DNA of 17,535 nucleotides from NCBI GenBank assembly GCA_934501115.1, contig CAKSTO010000046.1:1-17535 (forward strand), read 5' to 3'. The position numbers were made by a program, and so were the translations under genes. A model generated the notes under the pieces. It saw nothing but the letters and a program-made list of their open reading frames with translations. It did not search any database and was not told the DNA's origin. The stretch's first letter is position 1; each line of letters starts with the position of its first letter. Below, in pieces: positions 1-5,838 of the stretch. The DNA comes from an uncultured Faecalibacterium sp. Lineage in GTDB: Bacteria; Bacillota; Clostridia; Oscillospirales; Ruminococcaceae.

Positions 1-16
1 CCCTCCTACTCCGCCA
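1..16 (+). tRNA. 3' end of a tRNA gene, probably tRNA-Ser (partial)
   Basis: The window opens inside what looks like the last bases of a tRNA. Positions 1-5 (CCCTC) fit the 3' side of a T-stem, 6-12 (CTACTCC) the 3' acceptor strand, 13 is a G discriminator and 14-16 an encoded CCA. The G discriminator with this acceptor strand is typical of bacterial tRNA-Ser, but the anticodon lies outside the window, so the isotype is an inference. A terminator follows three bases later, as expected at the end of a tRNA transcription unit. Confidence 0.55.
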
Positions 17-18
17 AG

Positions 19-65
19 AAAATCCCTCGTAGTTTCGTGAAAACTGCGGGGGATTTTCCTTTTTA
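19..65 (+). terminator. Intrinsic terminator after the partial tRNA
   Basis: Arms 19-35 and 41-57 pair along 17 positions around a short CGTGA loop and are followed by a T-rich run (58-64). Two positions are U-G wobbles only when the + strand is the RNA, so the terminator works on the + strand and ends the tRNA transcript. Confidence 0.75.
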
Positions 66-67
66 TA

Positions 68-188
68 GCGTCCTCACTCGTGAAAAAAGGTTCTGAAAAG
101 CCCGCAGGCTTTTCAGAACCCCAAAAATAGAAAGGTCTTTCCGCTGAATATGTCCAGCAGCGACGACGGCCACCACCAGTGGCGGAAA
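68..188 (+). repeat. Diverged copy of the CGCA-hairpin/pseudoknot intergenic repeat
   Basis: This segment has the same order of parts as the copies at 9945-10053 and 12824-12932. They are a leader resembling GCGnCC..CGTGAAAA (68-86), a 14-bp perfect hairpin with a CGCA loop (89-120), an A-rich spacer, and the box TTTCCGCTGAATATGTCCAG (138-157). The hairpin stem differs in sequence from the other copies yet is fully paired. The 3' part differs: TTTCCGC (138-144) can pair with GCGGAAA (182-188), and the second pseudoknot stem is not evident. Positions 189-237, up to the traX stop, show nothing I recognise. Confidence 0.6.
83..120 (-). terminator. Intrinsic terminator of the traX-like gene
   Basis: On the minus strand a 14-bp perfect hairpin (120-107 with 102-89, four-base loop) is followed by six T (88-83). 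It lies about 120 bp beyond the traX-like stop and ends that transcript. It is the hairpin of the repeat copy at 68-188 read in the antisense direction. Confidence 0.75.
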
Positions 189-237
189 CAGGGAGGAGTT
201 GTTGGGGCAGCGGCGAACCGGCTGAACTGGAAAAACT

Positions 238-993
238 TTACAGCAGCAGGTTCGTGATCCCTGCCAGCACCAGCAGATGTACCGGATAGAACCAGTAGAA
301 TCCCTTCTGCAGGGCTTTGCCGCAATGACCGCGCTTACCATTGTAGAACCAGACCAGCACAAAGGCCAGCGGGGCGGTGAGCTCGAACAAAAACAGCACT
401 GCACCCGCGATGCACTGCCGCTTGCGGTCTGCGCGGGTCAGGTACAGGGTGCAGATGATGAGTACGCCGATGGCGTGGTAGTCGGTGCTGGCAGCCAGCG
501 CCAGCGCGGCACAGCCGCCCGCCCACACAAGCCCCTGCCAGCCGACAGTGCCGTCCGGCTTTTCAAAGTGCTTCAGGCCTGCCATGGCCAGAACGCCCAG
601 CGCCAGCGTCCAGTAAACGTTCTGTGCACCCGGGTAAAAGGGGGTGCGGGAGAACGCAAGGTCAAAGGGTACTTCGCTCAGAAGGCCGAACAGCACCAGC
701 CGCCCAAGGTAGCCTTTGACGTTGTGGGTGTGCACAAAGCCCTCCACCAGCAAAAAGCAGAACAGGGGAAAGGCCAGCCGCCCGGTGAAGCGCAGCACCA
801 TGTCCAGCCGGTACAGCGGATAGGCGGAAAGGGTGTCCTGCGAGAGGGTGCCGAGGTCCAGCCCGGGCGTAAGGATACCTGCCTCGATGCAGGACGCGCC
901 GATGTGGTCCACCAGCATGGTGATGCAGGCAATGGTTTTAAGAGCGGTGCCGCTGAGCCCGCGCCGGGAAGAGAGCTGAAGGAGTTCTGACAT
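238..993 (-). CDS. TraX-family integral membrane protein
   Basis: A 251-residue hydrophobic protein with many predicted membrane helices. Near the N-terminus (about 12-32) it carries the family hallmark LSGTALKTIACITMLVDHIG, with the D29-H30 pair. F-plasmid TraX N-acetylates pilin; chromosomal relatives in Clostridia are common, have no settled role, and probably belong to the broader membrane acyltransferase group. The start is supported by GAGGT on the minus strand six bases before the ATG. The gene stands alone, divergent from the lysR-type gene, with its own terminator at 83-120. No conjugation genes are present, so transfer should not be inferred from the name. Confidence 0.85.
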   Translation of the reverse strand: MSELLQLSSRRGLSGTALKTIACITMLVDHIGASCIEAGILTPGLDLGTLSQDTLSAYPLYRLDMVLRFTGRLAFPLFCFLLVEGFVHTHNVKGYLGRLVLFGLLSEVPFDLAFSRTPFYPGAQNVYWTLALGVLAMAGLKHFEKPDGTVGWQGLVWAGGCAALALAASTDYHAIGVLIICTLYLTRADRKRQCIAGAVLFLFELTAPLAFVLVWFYNGKRGHCGKALQKGFYWFYPVHLLVLAGITNLLL

Positions 994-1057
994 AAAGGTA
1001 CCTCATTCAAATTCGATAAAATACGCTGGAATGATGCAAAAATCGGGGCAAAAATGC

Positions 1058-1086
1058 TTGACAGAAAAGGCGCAGGATAGTACAAT
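1058..1086 (+). promoter_or_regulatory. Sigma-A promoter of the LysR-type gene
   Basis: A perfect -35 TTGACA (1058-1063), a 17-bp spacer and the -10 TACAAT (1081-1086). Transcription should begin near 1093, about 90 bases before the regulator's start. This argues against any upstream in-frame ATG in this region being the true start. Confidence 0.8.
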
Positions 1087-1091
1087 CAAGA

Positions 1092-1108
1092 AGATAATTG
1101 AACTATCT
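1092..1108. promoter_or_regulatory. Candidate LysR-type operator
   Basis: AGATA (1092-1096) and TATCT (1104-1108) form an inverted repeat with a 7-base gap right at the expected transcription start. LysR regulators usually bind short interrupted palindromes near their own promoters, so this is a reasonable autoregulatory site. It is a short match and unproven. Confidence 0.3.
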
Positions 1109-1183
1109 CAAACAAAAGATGAAAAAGATTCACAGAGAATCGGGGCGTCTCCGAACCGGATCAGCAGGAAGGAGGCTTTTGGC

Positions 1184-2065
1184 ATGACGCTTTTTTCCTA
1201 TGAGATTTTCGATGCAGTGGCACGGCAGGGCAGCTTCAACAAGGCTGCCCAGCAACTGCATCTGACCCCCTCGGCCATCAGCCACGCCATTGCCGTGATG
1301 GAGGAGGAGCTTGGGTTTGCCCTGTTCAACCGCGGCAAGAACGGCGTCTCCATGACCAGCTACGGTGCGTCGCTGTACCCGTCCATCCGCGATGTGCTCA
1401 ACAGTGATGAGGCGCTCAAGCAGAGCATTGCCCGCCTGAACGGTCTGGAAAAAGGCAAGGTGAAACTGGGCGTGTTCAACTCGGTGTGCGCATCTCTGCT
1501 GCCGGGGCTGCTCAAGAGCTTCATGACGCATTACCCGCAGATCGAGATCGAGGTCTATCAGGGCACCTATGACGACGTGAAGGAGTGGCTGCGCACCGGT
1601 CAGGTGGATATTGCGTTCCTTTCCTCCACCTGCCGGGAAGAATTCAACCTCACCGAACTGTTCCGCGAGCCGCTGCTGTGCATCGTGCCGCAGGACTGGC
1701 CTGAACCGGCAGACGGCGTCATGACCCCTGCGCTGATGAACGGCCAGAGCTTCGTGGTGCAGTGCGATGCCACGGACGCTGAAATGCGCCAGTTCCTCAA
1801 AAAGTATAAGATCGGCACCGAGCGCCGCTGCCATGTCATCGATGACCAGTCCAATATCGCTATGGTGGAAGCCGGTCTCGGCATCTCCATCATGCCGCAG
1901 ATGCTGCTGCGTGACTGCAAGGCCGCTGTAAAGATCTACCCCATCGAGCCGGAAGAATACCGTGTGGTGGGCCTGGCTGTCCAGCGCCCTGCTGCCATGG
2001 CTCCTGCTGTGGAGCAGATGTTCCATCATATCGTGGAGTACTGCAGGCAGATCGAGCTGCAGTAA
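1184..2065 (+). CDS. LysR-family transcriptional regulator
   Basis: A 293-residue protein of normal family length. The N-terminal winged helix-turn-helix is clear (residues 1-60; the stretch around SFNKAAQQLHLTPSAISHAI is the recognition region). A linker helix and a periplasmic-binding-like effector domain follow (about 88-290, beginning with KGKVKLGVFNSVCASLLPGL). The start at 1184 is chosen because AGGAAGGAGG (1165-1174) lies just upstream and because the HTH begins where family members begin; the longer reading frame would start before the promoter. It diverges from the traX-like gene and precedes the lipase-like gene, but each has its own signals, so the target is not obvious. The effector is unknown. 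Confidence 0.9.
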   Translation: MTLFSYEIFDAVARQGSFNKAAQQLHLTPSAISHAIAVMEEELGFALFNRGKNGVSMTSYGASLYPSIRDVLNSDEALKQSIARLNGLEKGKVKLGVFNSVCASLLPGLLKSFMTHYPQIEIEVYQGTYDDVKEWLRTGQVDIAFLSSTCREEFNLTELFREPLLCIVPQDWPEPADGVMTPALMNGQSFVVQCDATDAEMRQFLKKYKIGTERRCHVIDDQSNIAMVEAGLGISIMPQMLLRDCKAAVKIYPIEPEEYRVVGLAVQRPAAMAPAVEQMFHHIVEYCRQIELQ

Positions 2066-2085
2066 AGACGTACCTATTATAACGT

Positions 2086-2122
2086 AAAGCAGCCGGTGTT
2101 TTCCTGCACCGGCTGCTTTTTT
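2086..2122 (+). terminator. Intrinsic terminator of the LysR-type gene
   Basis: A 13-bp perfect stem (2086-2098 with 2107-2119), an 8-base loop and a T run ending at 2122, 20 bases after the regulator's stop. Confidence 0.85.
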
Positions 2123-2167
2123 CACAAAAAAAGCACCAATGGAGCCGCCTGCCGTTCCCAAAGAGAA

Positions 2168-2196
2168 TTGTATCTGTGCCCGAAATCCGCTATACT
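2168..2196 (+). promoter_or_regulatory. Sigma-A promoter of the lipase-like gene
   Basis: -35 TTGTAT (2168-2173), a 17-bp spacer and -10 TATACT (2191-2196). The start codon lies 46 bases beyond the -10 box, preceded by GGGGAGGG. Confidence 0.7.
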
Positions 2197-2242
2197 TATT
2201 TCGCAGGCACCCAAAGATCCGGGGTGCAGGGGAGGGAATACC

Positions 2243-3805
2243 ATGAAGAGAAGAACATTCTGCAAAACGGCAGCTGCGCTTGCGGCGGGGGCTTTGCTGC
2301 CCTGCACGGCAGTGCAGGCGGCCGGCACAGAAAATGCGGTTGTGGGCAAGGCAGTGCCGGATGACTATTACGAGATCCGCTTTTGCAGCGACCGTGCGGC
2401 GGCAGATCTGACCCATGAGTTTTATTACAGCGAGAGCTTTTTTGAGCACTCCGCACGGGAGTATGACCATCGGCTGGCGTTGATGACGCTGGGGCTGGCC
2501 AACGCGGCACTGAATACCTATGAGAGCGAGAGACGCTGGTGGCTGGATGGCAACACGGGGCGCACGGACAACATTGCGCTGGCATATCGGAAGCTGGGCT
2601 TTTCCAACCTGCAGTTTATGGGCTACGATCAGAACATGAACACGCTGAAGGATGCCGATGGCTGCGCAATGGCGCAGAAAACGATCGACAAAAACGGCCG
2701 GAGGACTACGGTGTTTGCCTTTATGCTGCGCCCGACCGTGTATGGCGCGGAATGGGCGAGCAACCTGAGTGTCGGTGTCGGCGAGGGGCACGAGGGATTT
2801 GTGACCACGACAGACCGGATGTTTGTGCCCATCAAGGCGTACATGGATGCGGCTGCCGGGAGTACGAAGCTGGGCACGGTAAAGGTCTGGTTCGGCGGTT
2901 ACAGCCGCGGCGCGGCGCTGGCAAACCTGCTGGCCGCAAAACTGCACAAGATCATGCCGGAGATCCCGGAAGAAAATATTTTCGCCTATACCTTTGCTGC
3001 GCCGGCGGCTCTGACAGCCGCAGACCGCCCCGACCTGCAGCAGGACTACGACGGCAACCACCAGAAAAACGGTCTGCTGAAGGACAGCTGGGACGCGAGC
3101 AACATCTTTAATCTCATCTCCAGCGGGGACATTGTACCCCGTGTGATGCCGGAGGCGTGGGGCTTTCACCGCAACGGCAATGACCGCTTCCTGCCCGCCA
3201 CTGTCCGGCAGGAAGAGTGCCGTGCGCTGGACGAAGCAGGGCGGGGCTTCGGAGACGAGCCGCTGGTGATCAGCCAGCTGGCCACAAAAGAGGAAACGGA
3301 CAGTGTGATCGATGCGGTTCTGCGGTTCTGCGGCAGCCGGGAGAGCTACCACGAGAAATACGAAGCAGCTTTTGCGGATATGATCCAGTGCGGCCTGACC
3401 CGCTCAGAAGAAGAGGTGACGCAGGATGCTGTTCTGGATGATGAGGCGGTGGTTACCCGGCTGCGCACGCTGCCGCATATCCGGGCAATGGCGTGGTCAA
3501 AGGTGGTGCGCAGTGTGATGACTGCCTCGGCCATGAGCCGCCCCATTCTGGAACGGTTCGGGGATGCGGTGCCGCTGCGGGCGCAGCAGATCATCGTCCC
3601 GGTGCTGGCCGTGGGTCTTTGCTACGATGTGGAGGCTGACGTGCTGAAGCTGGCGGCGTACTATATCGCCAGTCTGGTCAGTACAAAGGGGCGGCTGGAC
3701 AACGCCATGCGTGCGGCCTTCTGCCACTATCCGGAAAACTATATTGCGCTGATGGAATACTATGCCCCCGAAGAACACGGGATGGAAGCGTATACCAGAA
3801 GATAA
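2243..3805 (+). CDS. Exported lipase-like alpha/beta hydrolase (Lipase_3 type)
   Basis: A 520-residue protein starting at 2243 behind GGGGAGGG (2229-2236). The first 27 residues look like a twin-arginine signal: KRRTFCK, a hydrophobic alanine-rich stretch, then AVQAA. The nucleophile elbow GYSRG is at 219-223 (S221) after a hydrophobic strand. D296 in SSGDIVPRVMP and H309 in GFHRNGN fit the Asp and His of the class 3 lipase/Mbeg1-like group. The remaining 200 residues are helical and not recognised. The likely role is an esterase or lipase acting outside the membrane; the substrate is unknown. The gene is monocistronic, with its own promoter and terminator. The catalytic Asp and His are inferred from spacing and motif context only. 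Confidence 0.75.
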   Translation: MKRRTFCKTAAALAAGALLPCTAVQAAGTENAVVGKAVPDDYYEIRFCSDRAAADLTHEFYYSESFFEHSAREYDHRLALMTLGLANAALNTYESERRWWLDGNTGRTDNIALAYRKLGFSNLQFMGYDQNMNTLKDADGCAMAQKTIDKNGRRTTVFAFMLRPTVYGAEWASNLSVGVGEGHEGFVTTTDRMFVPIKAYMDAAAGSTKLGTVKVWFGGYSRGAALANLLAAKLHKIMPEIPEENIFAYTFAAPAALTAADRPDLQQDYDGNHQKNGLLKDSWDASNIFNLISSGDIVPRVMPEAWGFHRNGNDRFLPATVRQEECRALDEAGRGFGDEPLVISQLATKEETDSVIDAVLRFCGSRESYHEKYEAAFADMIQCGLTRSEEEVTQDAVLDDEAVVTRLRTLPHIRAMAWSKVVRSVMTASAMSRPILERFGDAVPLRAQQIIVPVLAVGLCYDVEADVLKLAAYYIASLVSTKGRLDNAMRAAFCHYPENYIALMEYYAPEEHGMEAYTRR

Positions 3806-3806
3806 A

Positions 3807-3836
3807 AAAGACGGAAGAGCGCGCTCTTCCGTCTTT
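3807..3836. terminator. Perfect palindromic terminator after the lipase-like gene
   Basis: A 30-bp perfect palindrome (15 + 15) directly after the stop codon. It begins with an A run and ends with TTT, so it could act in either direction; its position makes it the lipase-like gene's terminator. Confidence 0.75.
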
Positions 3837-3880
3837 ATGTTTGCGGAACAGTGCTGATGTGGGTTAGTGGATGACGCAAC

Positions 3881-3913
3881 AAAAAAGCCCCTGACCGAAG
3901 TCAAAGGCTTTTG
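3881..3913 (-). terminator. Minus-strand terminator beyond the toxin remnant
   Basis: On the minus strand a GCC-rich stem closes on a TTCG tetraloop (+ strand loop at 3896-3899) and is followed by TTTTTTG. The imperfect positions pair as U-G only in minus-strand RNA. It follows a tRNA-like 3' end (CCACCAAAACAA on the minus strand) in the same arrangement as the tRNA-Val terminator. Confidence 0.7.
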
Positions 3914-3948
3914 TTTTGGTGGAGCATTGTCCACAGCAGGCGAACCTG
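3911..3948 (-). repeat. Degenerate tRNA 3'-end copy
   Basis: TTGTTTTGGTGGA (3911-3923) is identical to 5003-5015, which covers the 3' CCA end of tRNA-Val and its downstream flank. Beyond it the bases CGAACCTG (3941-3948) match the T-arm of that tRNA with altered spacing. On the minus strand this reads as CAGGTTCG...CCACCA. No complete cloverleaf can be built here, so it is a fragment and not a gene. Confidence 0.5.
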
Positions 3949-3951
3949 AAT

Positions 3952-4056
3952 TTATTCCAGATACTGCGGCAGATTCCACGCTCCTCGCAGCACACGGTGA
4001 ATCTCCACGATCTTGCTTTCATCGTGGACGCGGTAGAACACCAGATAATTGATCAT
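3952..4056 (-). pseudogene. C-terminal remnant of a ParE/RelE-type toxin
   Basis: The minus strand translates as a 34-codon frame ending in HRVLRGAWNLPQYLE and stop (3952-3954), preceded by INYLVFYRVHDESKIVEI. This is the characteristic last third of the ParE/RelE toxin fold (the NYLVFYRV strand and the final R-aromatic region). The first two thirds of the toxin and any antitoxin are absent; the HxlR regulator gene occupies the space. The remnant's first possible ATG overlaps the hxlR-type stop codon (ATGA, 4056-4053). It is too short to fold as a toxin and most likely marks a recombination junction. Confidence 0.65.
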
Positions 4057-4385
4057 GACCGATCAACGACTGATTTATAGTAATTGCCAAAGTCTGCAAG
4101 TGCATTGACGATTGGTAACATTTCCGTTCCGAGATCGGTCAACCCATATTCTACTTTGGGAGGATTCTCGTGATAATCATGGCGGTAGGCAAGCCCATCA
4201 TCAATCATCTGTCTTAAGCTCTCGGTCAAAACTTTCTGCGAGATCCCGTCGATGCTTCTTTGCAACTCATTGAATCTCCATGGACGCTCTTTCAGATTGC
4301 GCAGAAGCAAGAGCTTCCATTTTCCGCCAATCAGGGATACTGCTGTTGCAACCGGACATTCCGGCAGTTCTTCTTTTGTACGCAT
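4053..4385 (-). CDS. HxlR-family winged-helix regulator
   Basis: A 110-residue protein of standard family length. It shows ECPVATAVSLIGGKWKLLLL (8-28), the helix around FNELQRSIDGISQKVLTESL (38-57) and the wing region YHENPPKVEYGLTDLG (71-86). C10 sits at the position used as a redox or electrophile sensor in some members. The start at 4385 is chosen because AGAGGTGA precedes it on the minus strand and because family members start here; a longer frame exists but lacks an RBS. It diverges from the cupin gene and probably controls it. The region is more AT-rich than the flanking genes. The stop codon abuts the toxin remnant, so the last few residues may be chimeric. Confidence 0.88.
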   Translation of the reverse strand: MRTKEELPECPVATAVSLIGGKWKLLLLRNLKERPWRFNELQRSIDGISQKVLTESLRQMIDDGLAYRHDYHENPPKVEYGLTDLGTEMLPIVNALADFGNYYKSVVDRS

Positions 4386-4404
4386 ATCAGTCACCTCTGT
4401 ATAT

Positions 4405-4433
4405 AGTATATCGCATTCATTTTTGAGTGTACA
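4405..4433 (-). promoter_or_regulatory. Promoter of the HxlR-type gene
   Basis: On the minus strand: -35 TGTACA (4433-4428), a 17-bp spacer and -10 TATACT (4410-4405), 20 bases before the start codon. Confidence 0.55.
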
Positions 4434-4453
4434 GTTACAAAAAAGTGCGTACT
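4428..4453. promoter_or_regulatory. Candidate HxlR operator between divergent promoters
   Basis: Two GTAC cores (4429-4432 and 4449-4452) are spaced 20 bp centre to centre, two helical turns apart on the same face. One overlaps the -35 of the regulator promoter and the other abuts the -35 of the cupin promoter. That placement suits a dimeric or tetrameric repressor controlling both genes. It is an inference from geometry. Confidence 0.4.
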
Positions 4454-4481
4454 TGTTTTTGAATGTGTGAGCTTCTATACT
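4453..4481 (+). promoter_or_regulatory. Promoter of the cupin gene
   Basis: -35 TTGTTT (4453-4458), a 17-bp spacer and -10 TATACT (4476-4481), 46 bases before the cupin start codon. Confidence 0.65.
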
Positions 4482-4527
4482 TAGCTCAGGCAATGAAAGA
4501 TTGCGAATCAAAATGGAGGTGCTTACA

Positions 4528-4881
4528 ATGGCAAACTACACAAAAATGACAGCTGGAAAAGAAAATCGGACGGAGCTTCATGAAAAGCTAGCCCTGACTG
4601 GTGCGGAGATCAGCCTGAATACGCTTCCTGCGGGAGCAAATGTTCCGTTTGTCCACTCCCACAAGGCAAATGAGGAAATCTACGGTGTTCTTTCCGGCAA
4701 AGGCAAGGTCGTTATCGATGGCGAAGAAATCAGCCTTGCAGCAGGCGACTGGCTGAAGATTTCTCCCGTGGCAAAACGTCAGTTCTTTGCTGCAAGCAAT
4801 TCTGAGATCACTTATATTTGTATTCAGGTCAAGGAAAATTCTCTCGAAGGCTATACTGCAACGGATGCTGTGATCTACTGA
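4528..4881 (+). CDS. Small single-domain cupin protein
   Basis: A 117-residue single cupin. Motif 1 is FVHSHKANEEIYGVLSGKG (41-59), with H43, H45 and E49/E50 as likely metal ligands. In motif 2 (GDWLKISPVAKRQFFAASN, 73-91) the usual His is replaced by Q85, so metal binding may be altered or absent. The start at 4528 is supported by GGAGGT (4515-4520) seven bases upstream; an in-frame TTG at 4501 is less likely. It is divergent from the HxlR regulator, an arrangement often seen for stress- or aldehyde-induced enzymes. Substrate and reaction cannot be read from the sequence. Confidence 0.85.
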   Translation: MANYTKMTAGKENRTELHEKLALTGAEISLNTLPAGANVPFVHSHKANEEIYGVLSGKGKVVIDGEEISLAAGDWLKISPVAKRQFFAASNSEITYICIQVKENSLEGYTATDAVIY

Positions 4882-4898
4882 TAAAACGTATCAAAACA

Positions 4899-4940
4899 AA
4901 AGGCAGGATACCATCACCACGATGATACCCTGCCTTTGCT
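4899..4940 (+). terminator. Terminator of the cupin gene
   Basis: AAAGGCAGG and CCTGCCTTT (4929-4937) form the base of a hairpin that continues imperfectly inward. A short T-rich tail follows, about 20 bases after the stop codon. Confidence 0.65.
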
Positions 4941-4945
4941 TGTTC

Positions 4946-4980
4946 CGGTTCTCGTCCTGTACCATCCACCAAAACAAAAA
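4946..4980 (+). repeat. Inverted partial copy of the tRNA-Val 3' end
   Basis: Read on the + strand, this segment closely follows the tRNA-Val sequence from the T-arm to just past CCA. It contains CGTCCTGTACCATCCACCA where the tRNA has AGTCCTGTACCGTCCACCA, then AAAACAA. Together with the tRNA it makes an inverted repeat around the terminator hairpin (4982-5003). It lacks the rest of a tRNA. Confidence 0.65.
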
Positions 4981-5003
4981 GACCCGACTCGAATGAGTCG
5001 GGT
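4972..5003 (-). terminator. Terminator of tRNA-Val
   Basis: A 9-bp perfect stem (5003-4995 with 4990-4982) with a 4-base loop, followed on the minus strand by TCTTTTTGTTTT, starting six bases after the encoded CCA. Confidence 0.85.
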
Positions 5004-5008
5004 TGTTT

Positions 5009-5084
5009 TGGTGGACGGTACAGGACTCGAACCTGTGACCTCCTGCACGTCAAGCAGATGCTCTACCAGCTGAGCTAACCGTCC
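5009..5084 (-). tRNA. tRNA-Val(GAC)
   Basis: A 76-base tRNA with encoded CCA. The acceptor GGACGGT (5084-5078) pairs with ACCGTCC (5019-5013). The D-arm is AGCTCAGCTGGTAGAGC. The anticodon stem CTGC/GCAG encloses loop TTGACGT, giving anticodon GAC (valine). The variable region is AGGTC, and the T-arm ACAGG/CCTGT encloses TTCGAGT. It has its own promoter and terminator. Confidence 0.95.
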
Positions 5085-5113
5085 ATATTCCTTGTGCTGA
5101 AATCAGCTCGTTT

Positions 5114-5180
5114 ATATTACCATACCTTTTCTGGAAAAGCAAGTCTTTTTTCAAAAAATGTAAAACTTTTTTGAAAAGAC
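5114..5180 (-). promoter_or_regulatory. tRNA-Val promoter with AT-rich upstream region
   Basis: On the minus strand: -35 TTGCTT (5142-5137), a 17-bp spacer and -10 TAATAT (5119-5114), with an expected start about 23 bases before the mature 5' end. Just upstream (5143-5180) lie phased A and T tracts that suit an UP element and can also form an AT-rich hairpin (5143-5158 with 5167-5180). Confidence 0.7.
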
Positions 5181-5245
5181 GGCGAAACATCGGCATTTTT
5201 CACGATGCTGCGCGGATCTGGCGGCGGCTGGCTGCAGGTTTCTTG

Positions 5246-5274
5246 TTGCCCCCAACCTATAGGTGTGATATAAT
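5246..5274 (+). promoter_or_regulatory. Promoter of the ruvCAB operon
   Basis: A perfect -10 TATAAT (5269-5274) lies 17 bp after TTGCCC (5246-5251). A second -10-like TATAAT follows at 5283-5288. The ruvC start is 41 bases beyond the first -10 box. No SOS-box-like palindrome was noticed nearby. Confidence 0.7.
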
Positions 5275-5315
5275 AAACAGGTTATAATAGGTATAGTATC
5301 GGAAGGGACCGCAGC

Positions 5316-5828
5316 ATGAGAGTTTTGGGCATCGACCCCGGCTACGCTATCGTGGGCTGGGGCGTGGTGGATTACGCAGGCAACCGGTTTGCACCGGTGG
5401 ATTTCGGTGCGGTGTGCACCGATGCAGGCGTGCCGTTCGAGCGGCGTCTGGATGAGGTGTACACCGGCATCAAAGAGGTCATCGAGCGCACGCAGCCGGA
5501 GGTGCTGGCCATCGAGAAGCTGTTCTATCAGCACAACCAGACCACGGTCATCGGCGTGGCCGAGGCGCGGGGGGTCATTCTGCTGGCGGCGGCGCAGGCA
5601 GGCCTGCCCATCTACGAGTACACCCCCATGCAGGTCAAGCAGGCGGTCACCGGCTACGGCAAGGCTGTGAAAAAGCAGGTGCAGGAAATGACCCGCGTGC
5701 TGCTGCATCTGCCGGCTGTCCCGAAACCCGACGACACCGCCGATGCGCTGGCAATGGCCATCACCTTCTGCCACACCAACGGCAACCAGCTCAACCGCTT
5801 TGTCCGCCGTGTGGCCGGGCCAATCTGA
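5316..5828 (+). CDS. ruvC: Holliday junction resolvase RuvC
   Basis: A 170-residue endonuclease that nicks Holliday junctions symmetrically, working with RuvAB. It opens with MRVLGIDPGYAIVGWGVVDY. The acidic catalytic residues are recognisable as D7, E67 (LAIEKLF), D140 and D143 (KPDDTADALAMAI). The basic substrate-binding stretch GYGKAVKKQVQEM (113-125) is present. The start is backed by GGAAGGG (5301-5307) eight bases upstream. It is first in the ruvC-ruvA-ruvB operon, with ruvA ten bases after its stop. Confidence 0.96.
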   Translation: MRVLGIDPGYAIVGWGVVDYAGNRFAPVDFGAVCTDAGVPFERRLDEVYTGIKEVIERTQPEVLAIEKLFYQHNQTTVIGVAEARGVILLAAAQAGLPIYEYTPMQVKQAVTGYGKAVKKQVQEMTRVLLHLPAVPKPDDTADALAMAITFCHTNGNQLNRFVRRVAGPI

Positions 5829-5838
5829 GGATTGAATT

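Noticed and set aside
277..990. A 237-codon plus-strand frame opposite the traX-like gene
   Set aside because: It is a low-complexity, Gln/Arg/Gly-rich mirror of a clear membrane protein, with no RBS and no recognisable domain.
1130..3352. A 740-codon minus-strand frame covering the LysR and lipase-like genes
   Set aside because: It spans two well-supported genes and an intrinsic terminator and reads as His/Arg/Gln-rich antisense translation, a common artefact in GC-rich DNA.
3911..3990. A complete second tRNA gene on the minus strand ending in CCACCA
   Set aside because: A 7-bp acceptor-like pairing (GGAGCGT with ATGCTCC) can be drawn, but the interior is about 50 bases with no D-arm or anticodon arm and overlaps the toxin remnant. 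Only a 3'-end fragment is supported.
5143..5180. An AT-rich hairpin as a terminator between tRNA-Val and ruvC
   Set aside because: No gene ends into it from either side. Its place just upstream of the tRNA-Val -35 suits an UP element better.
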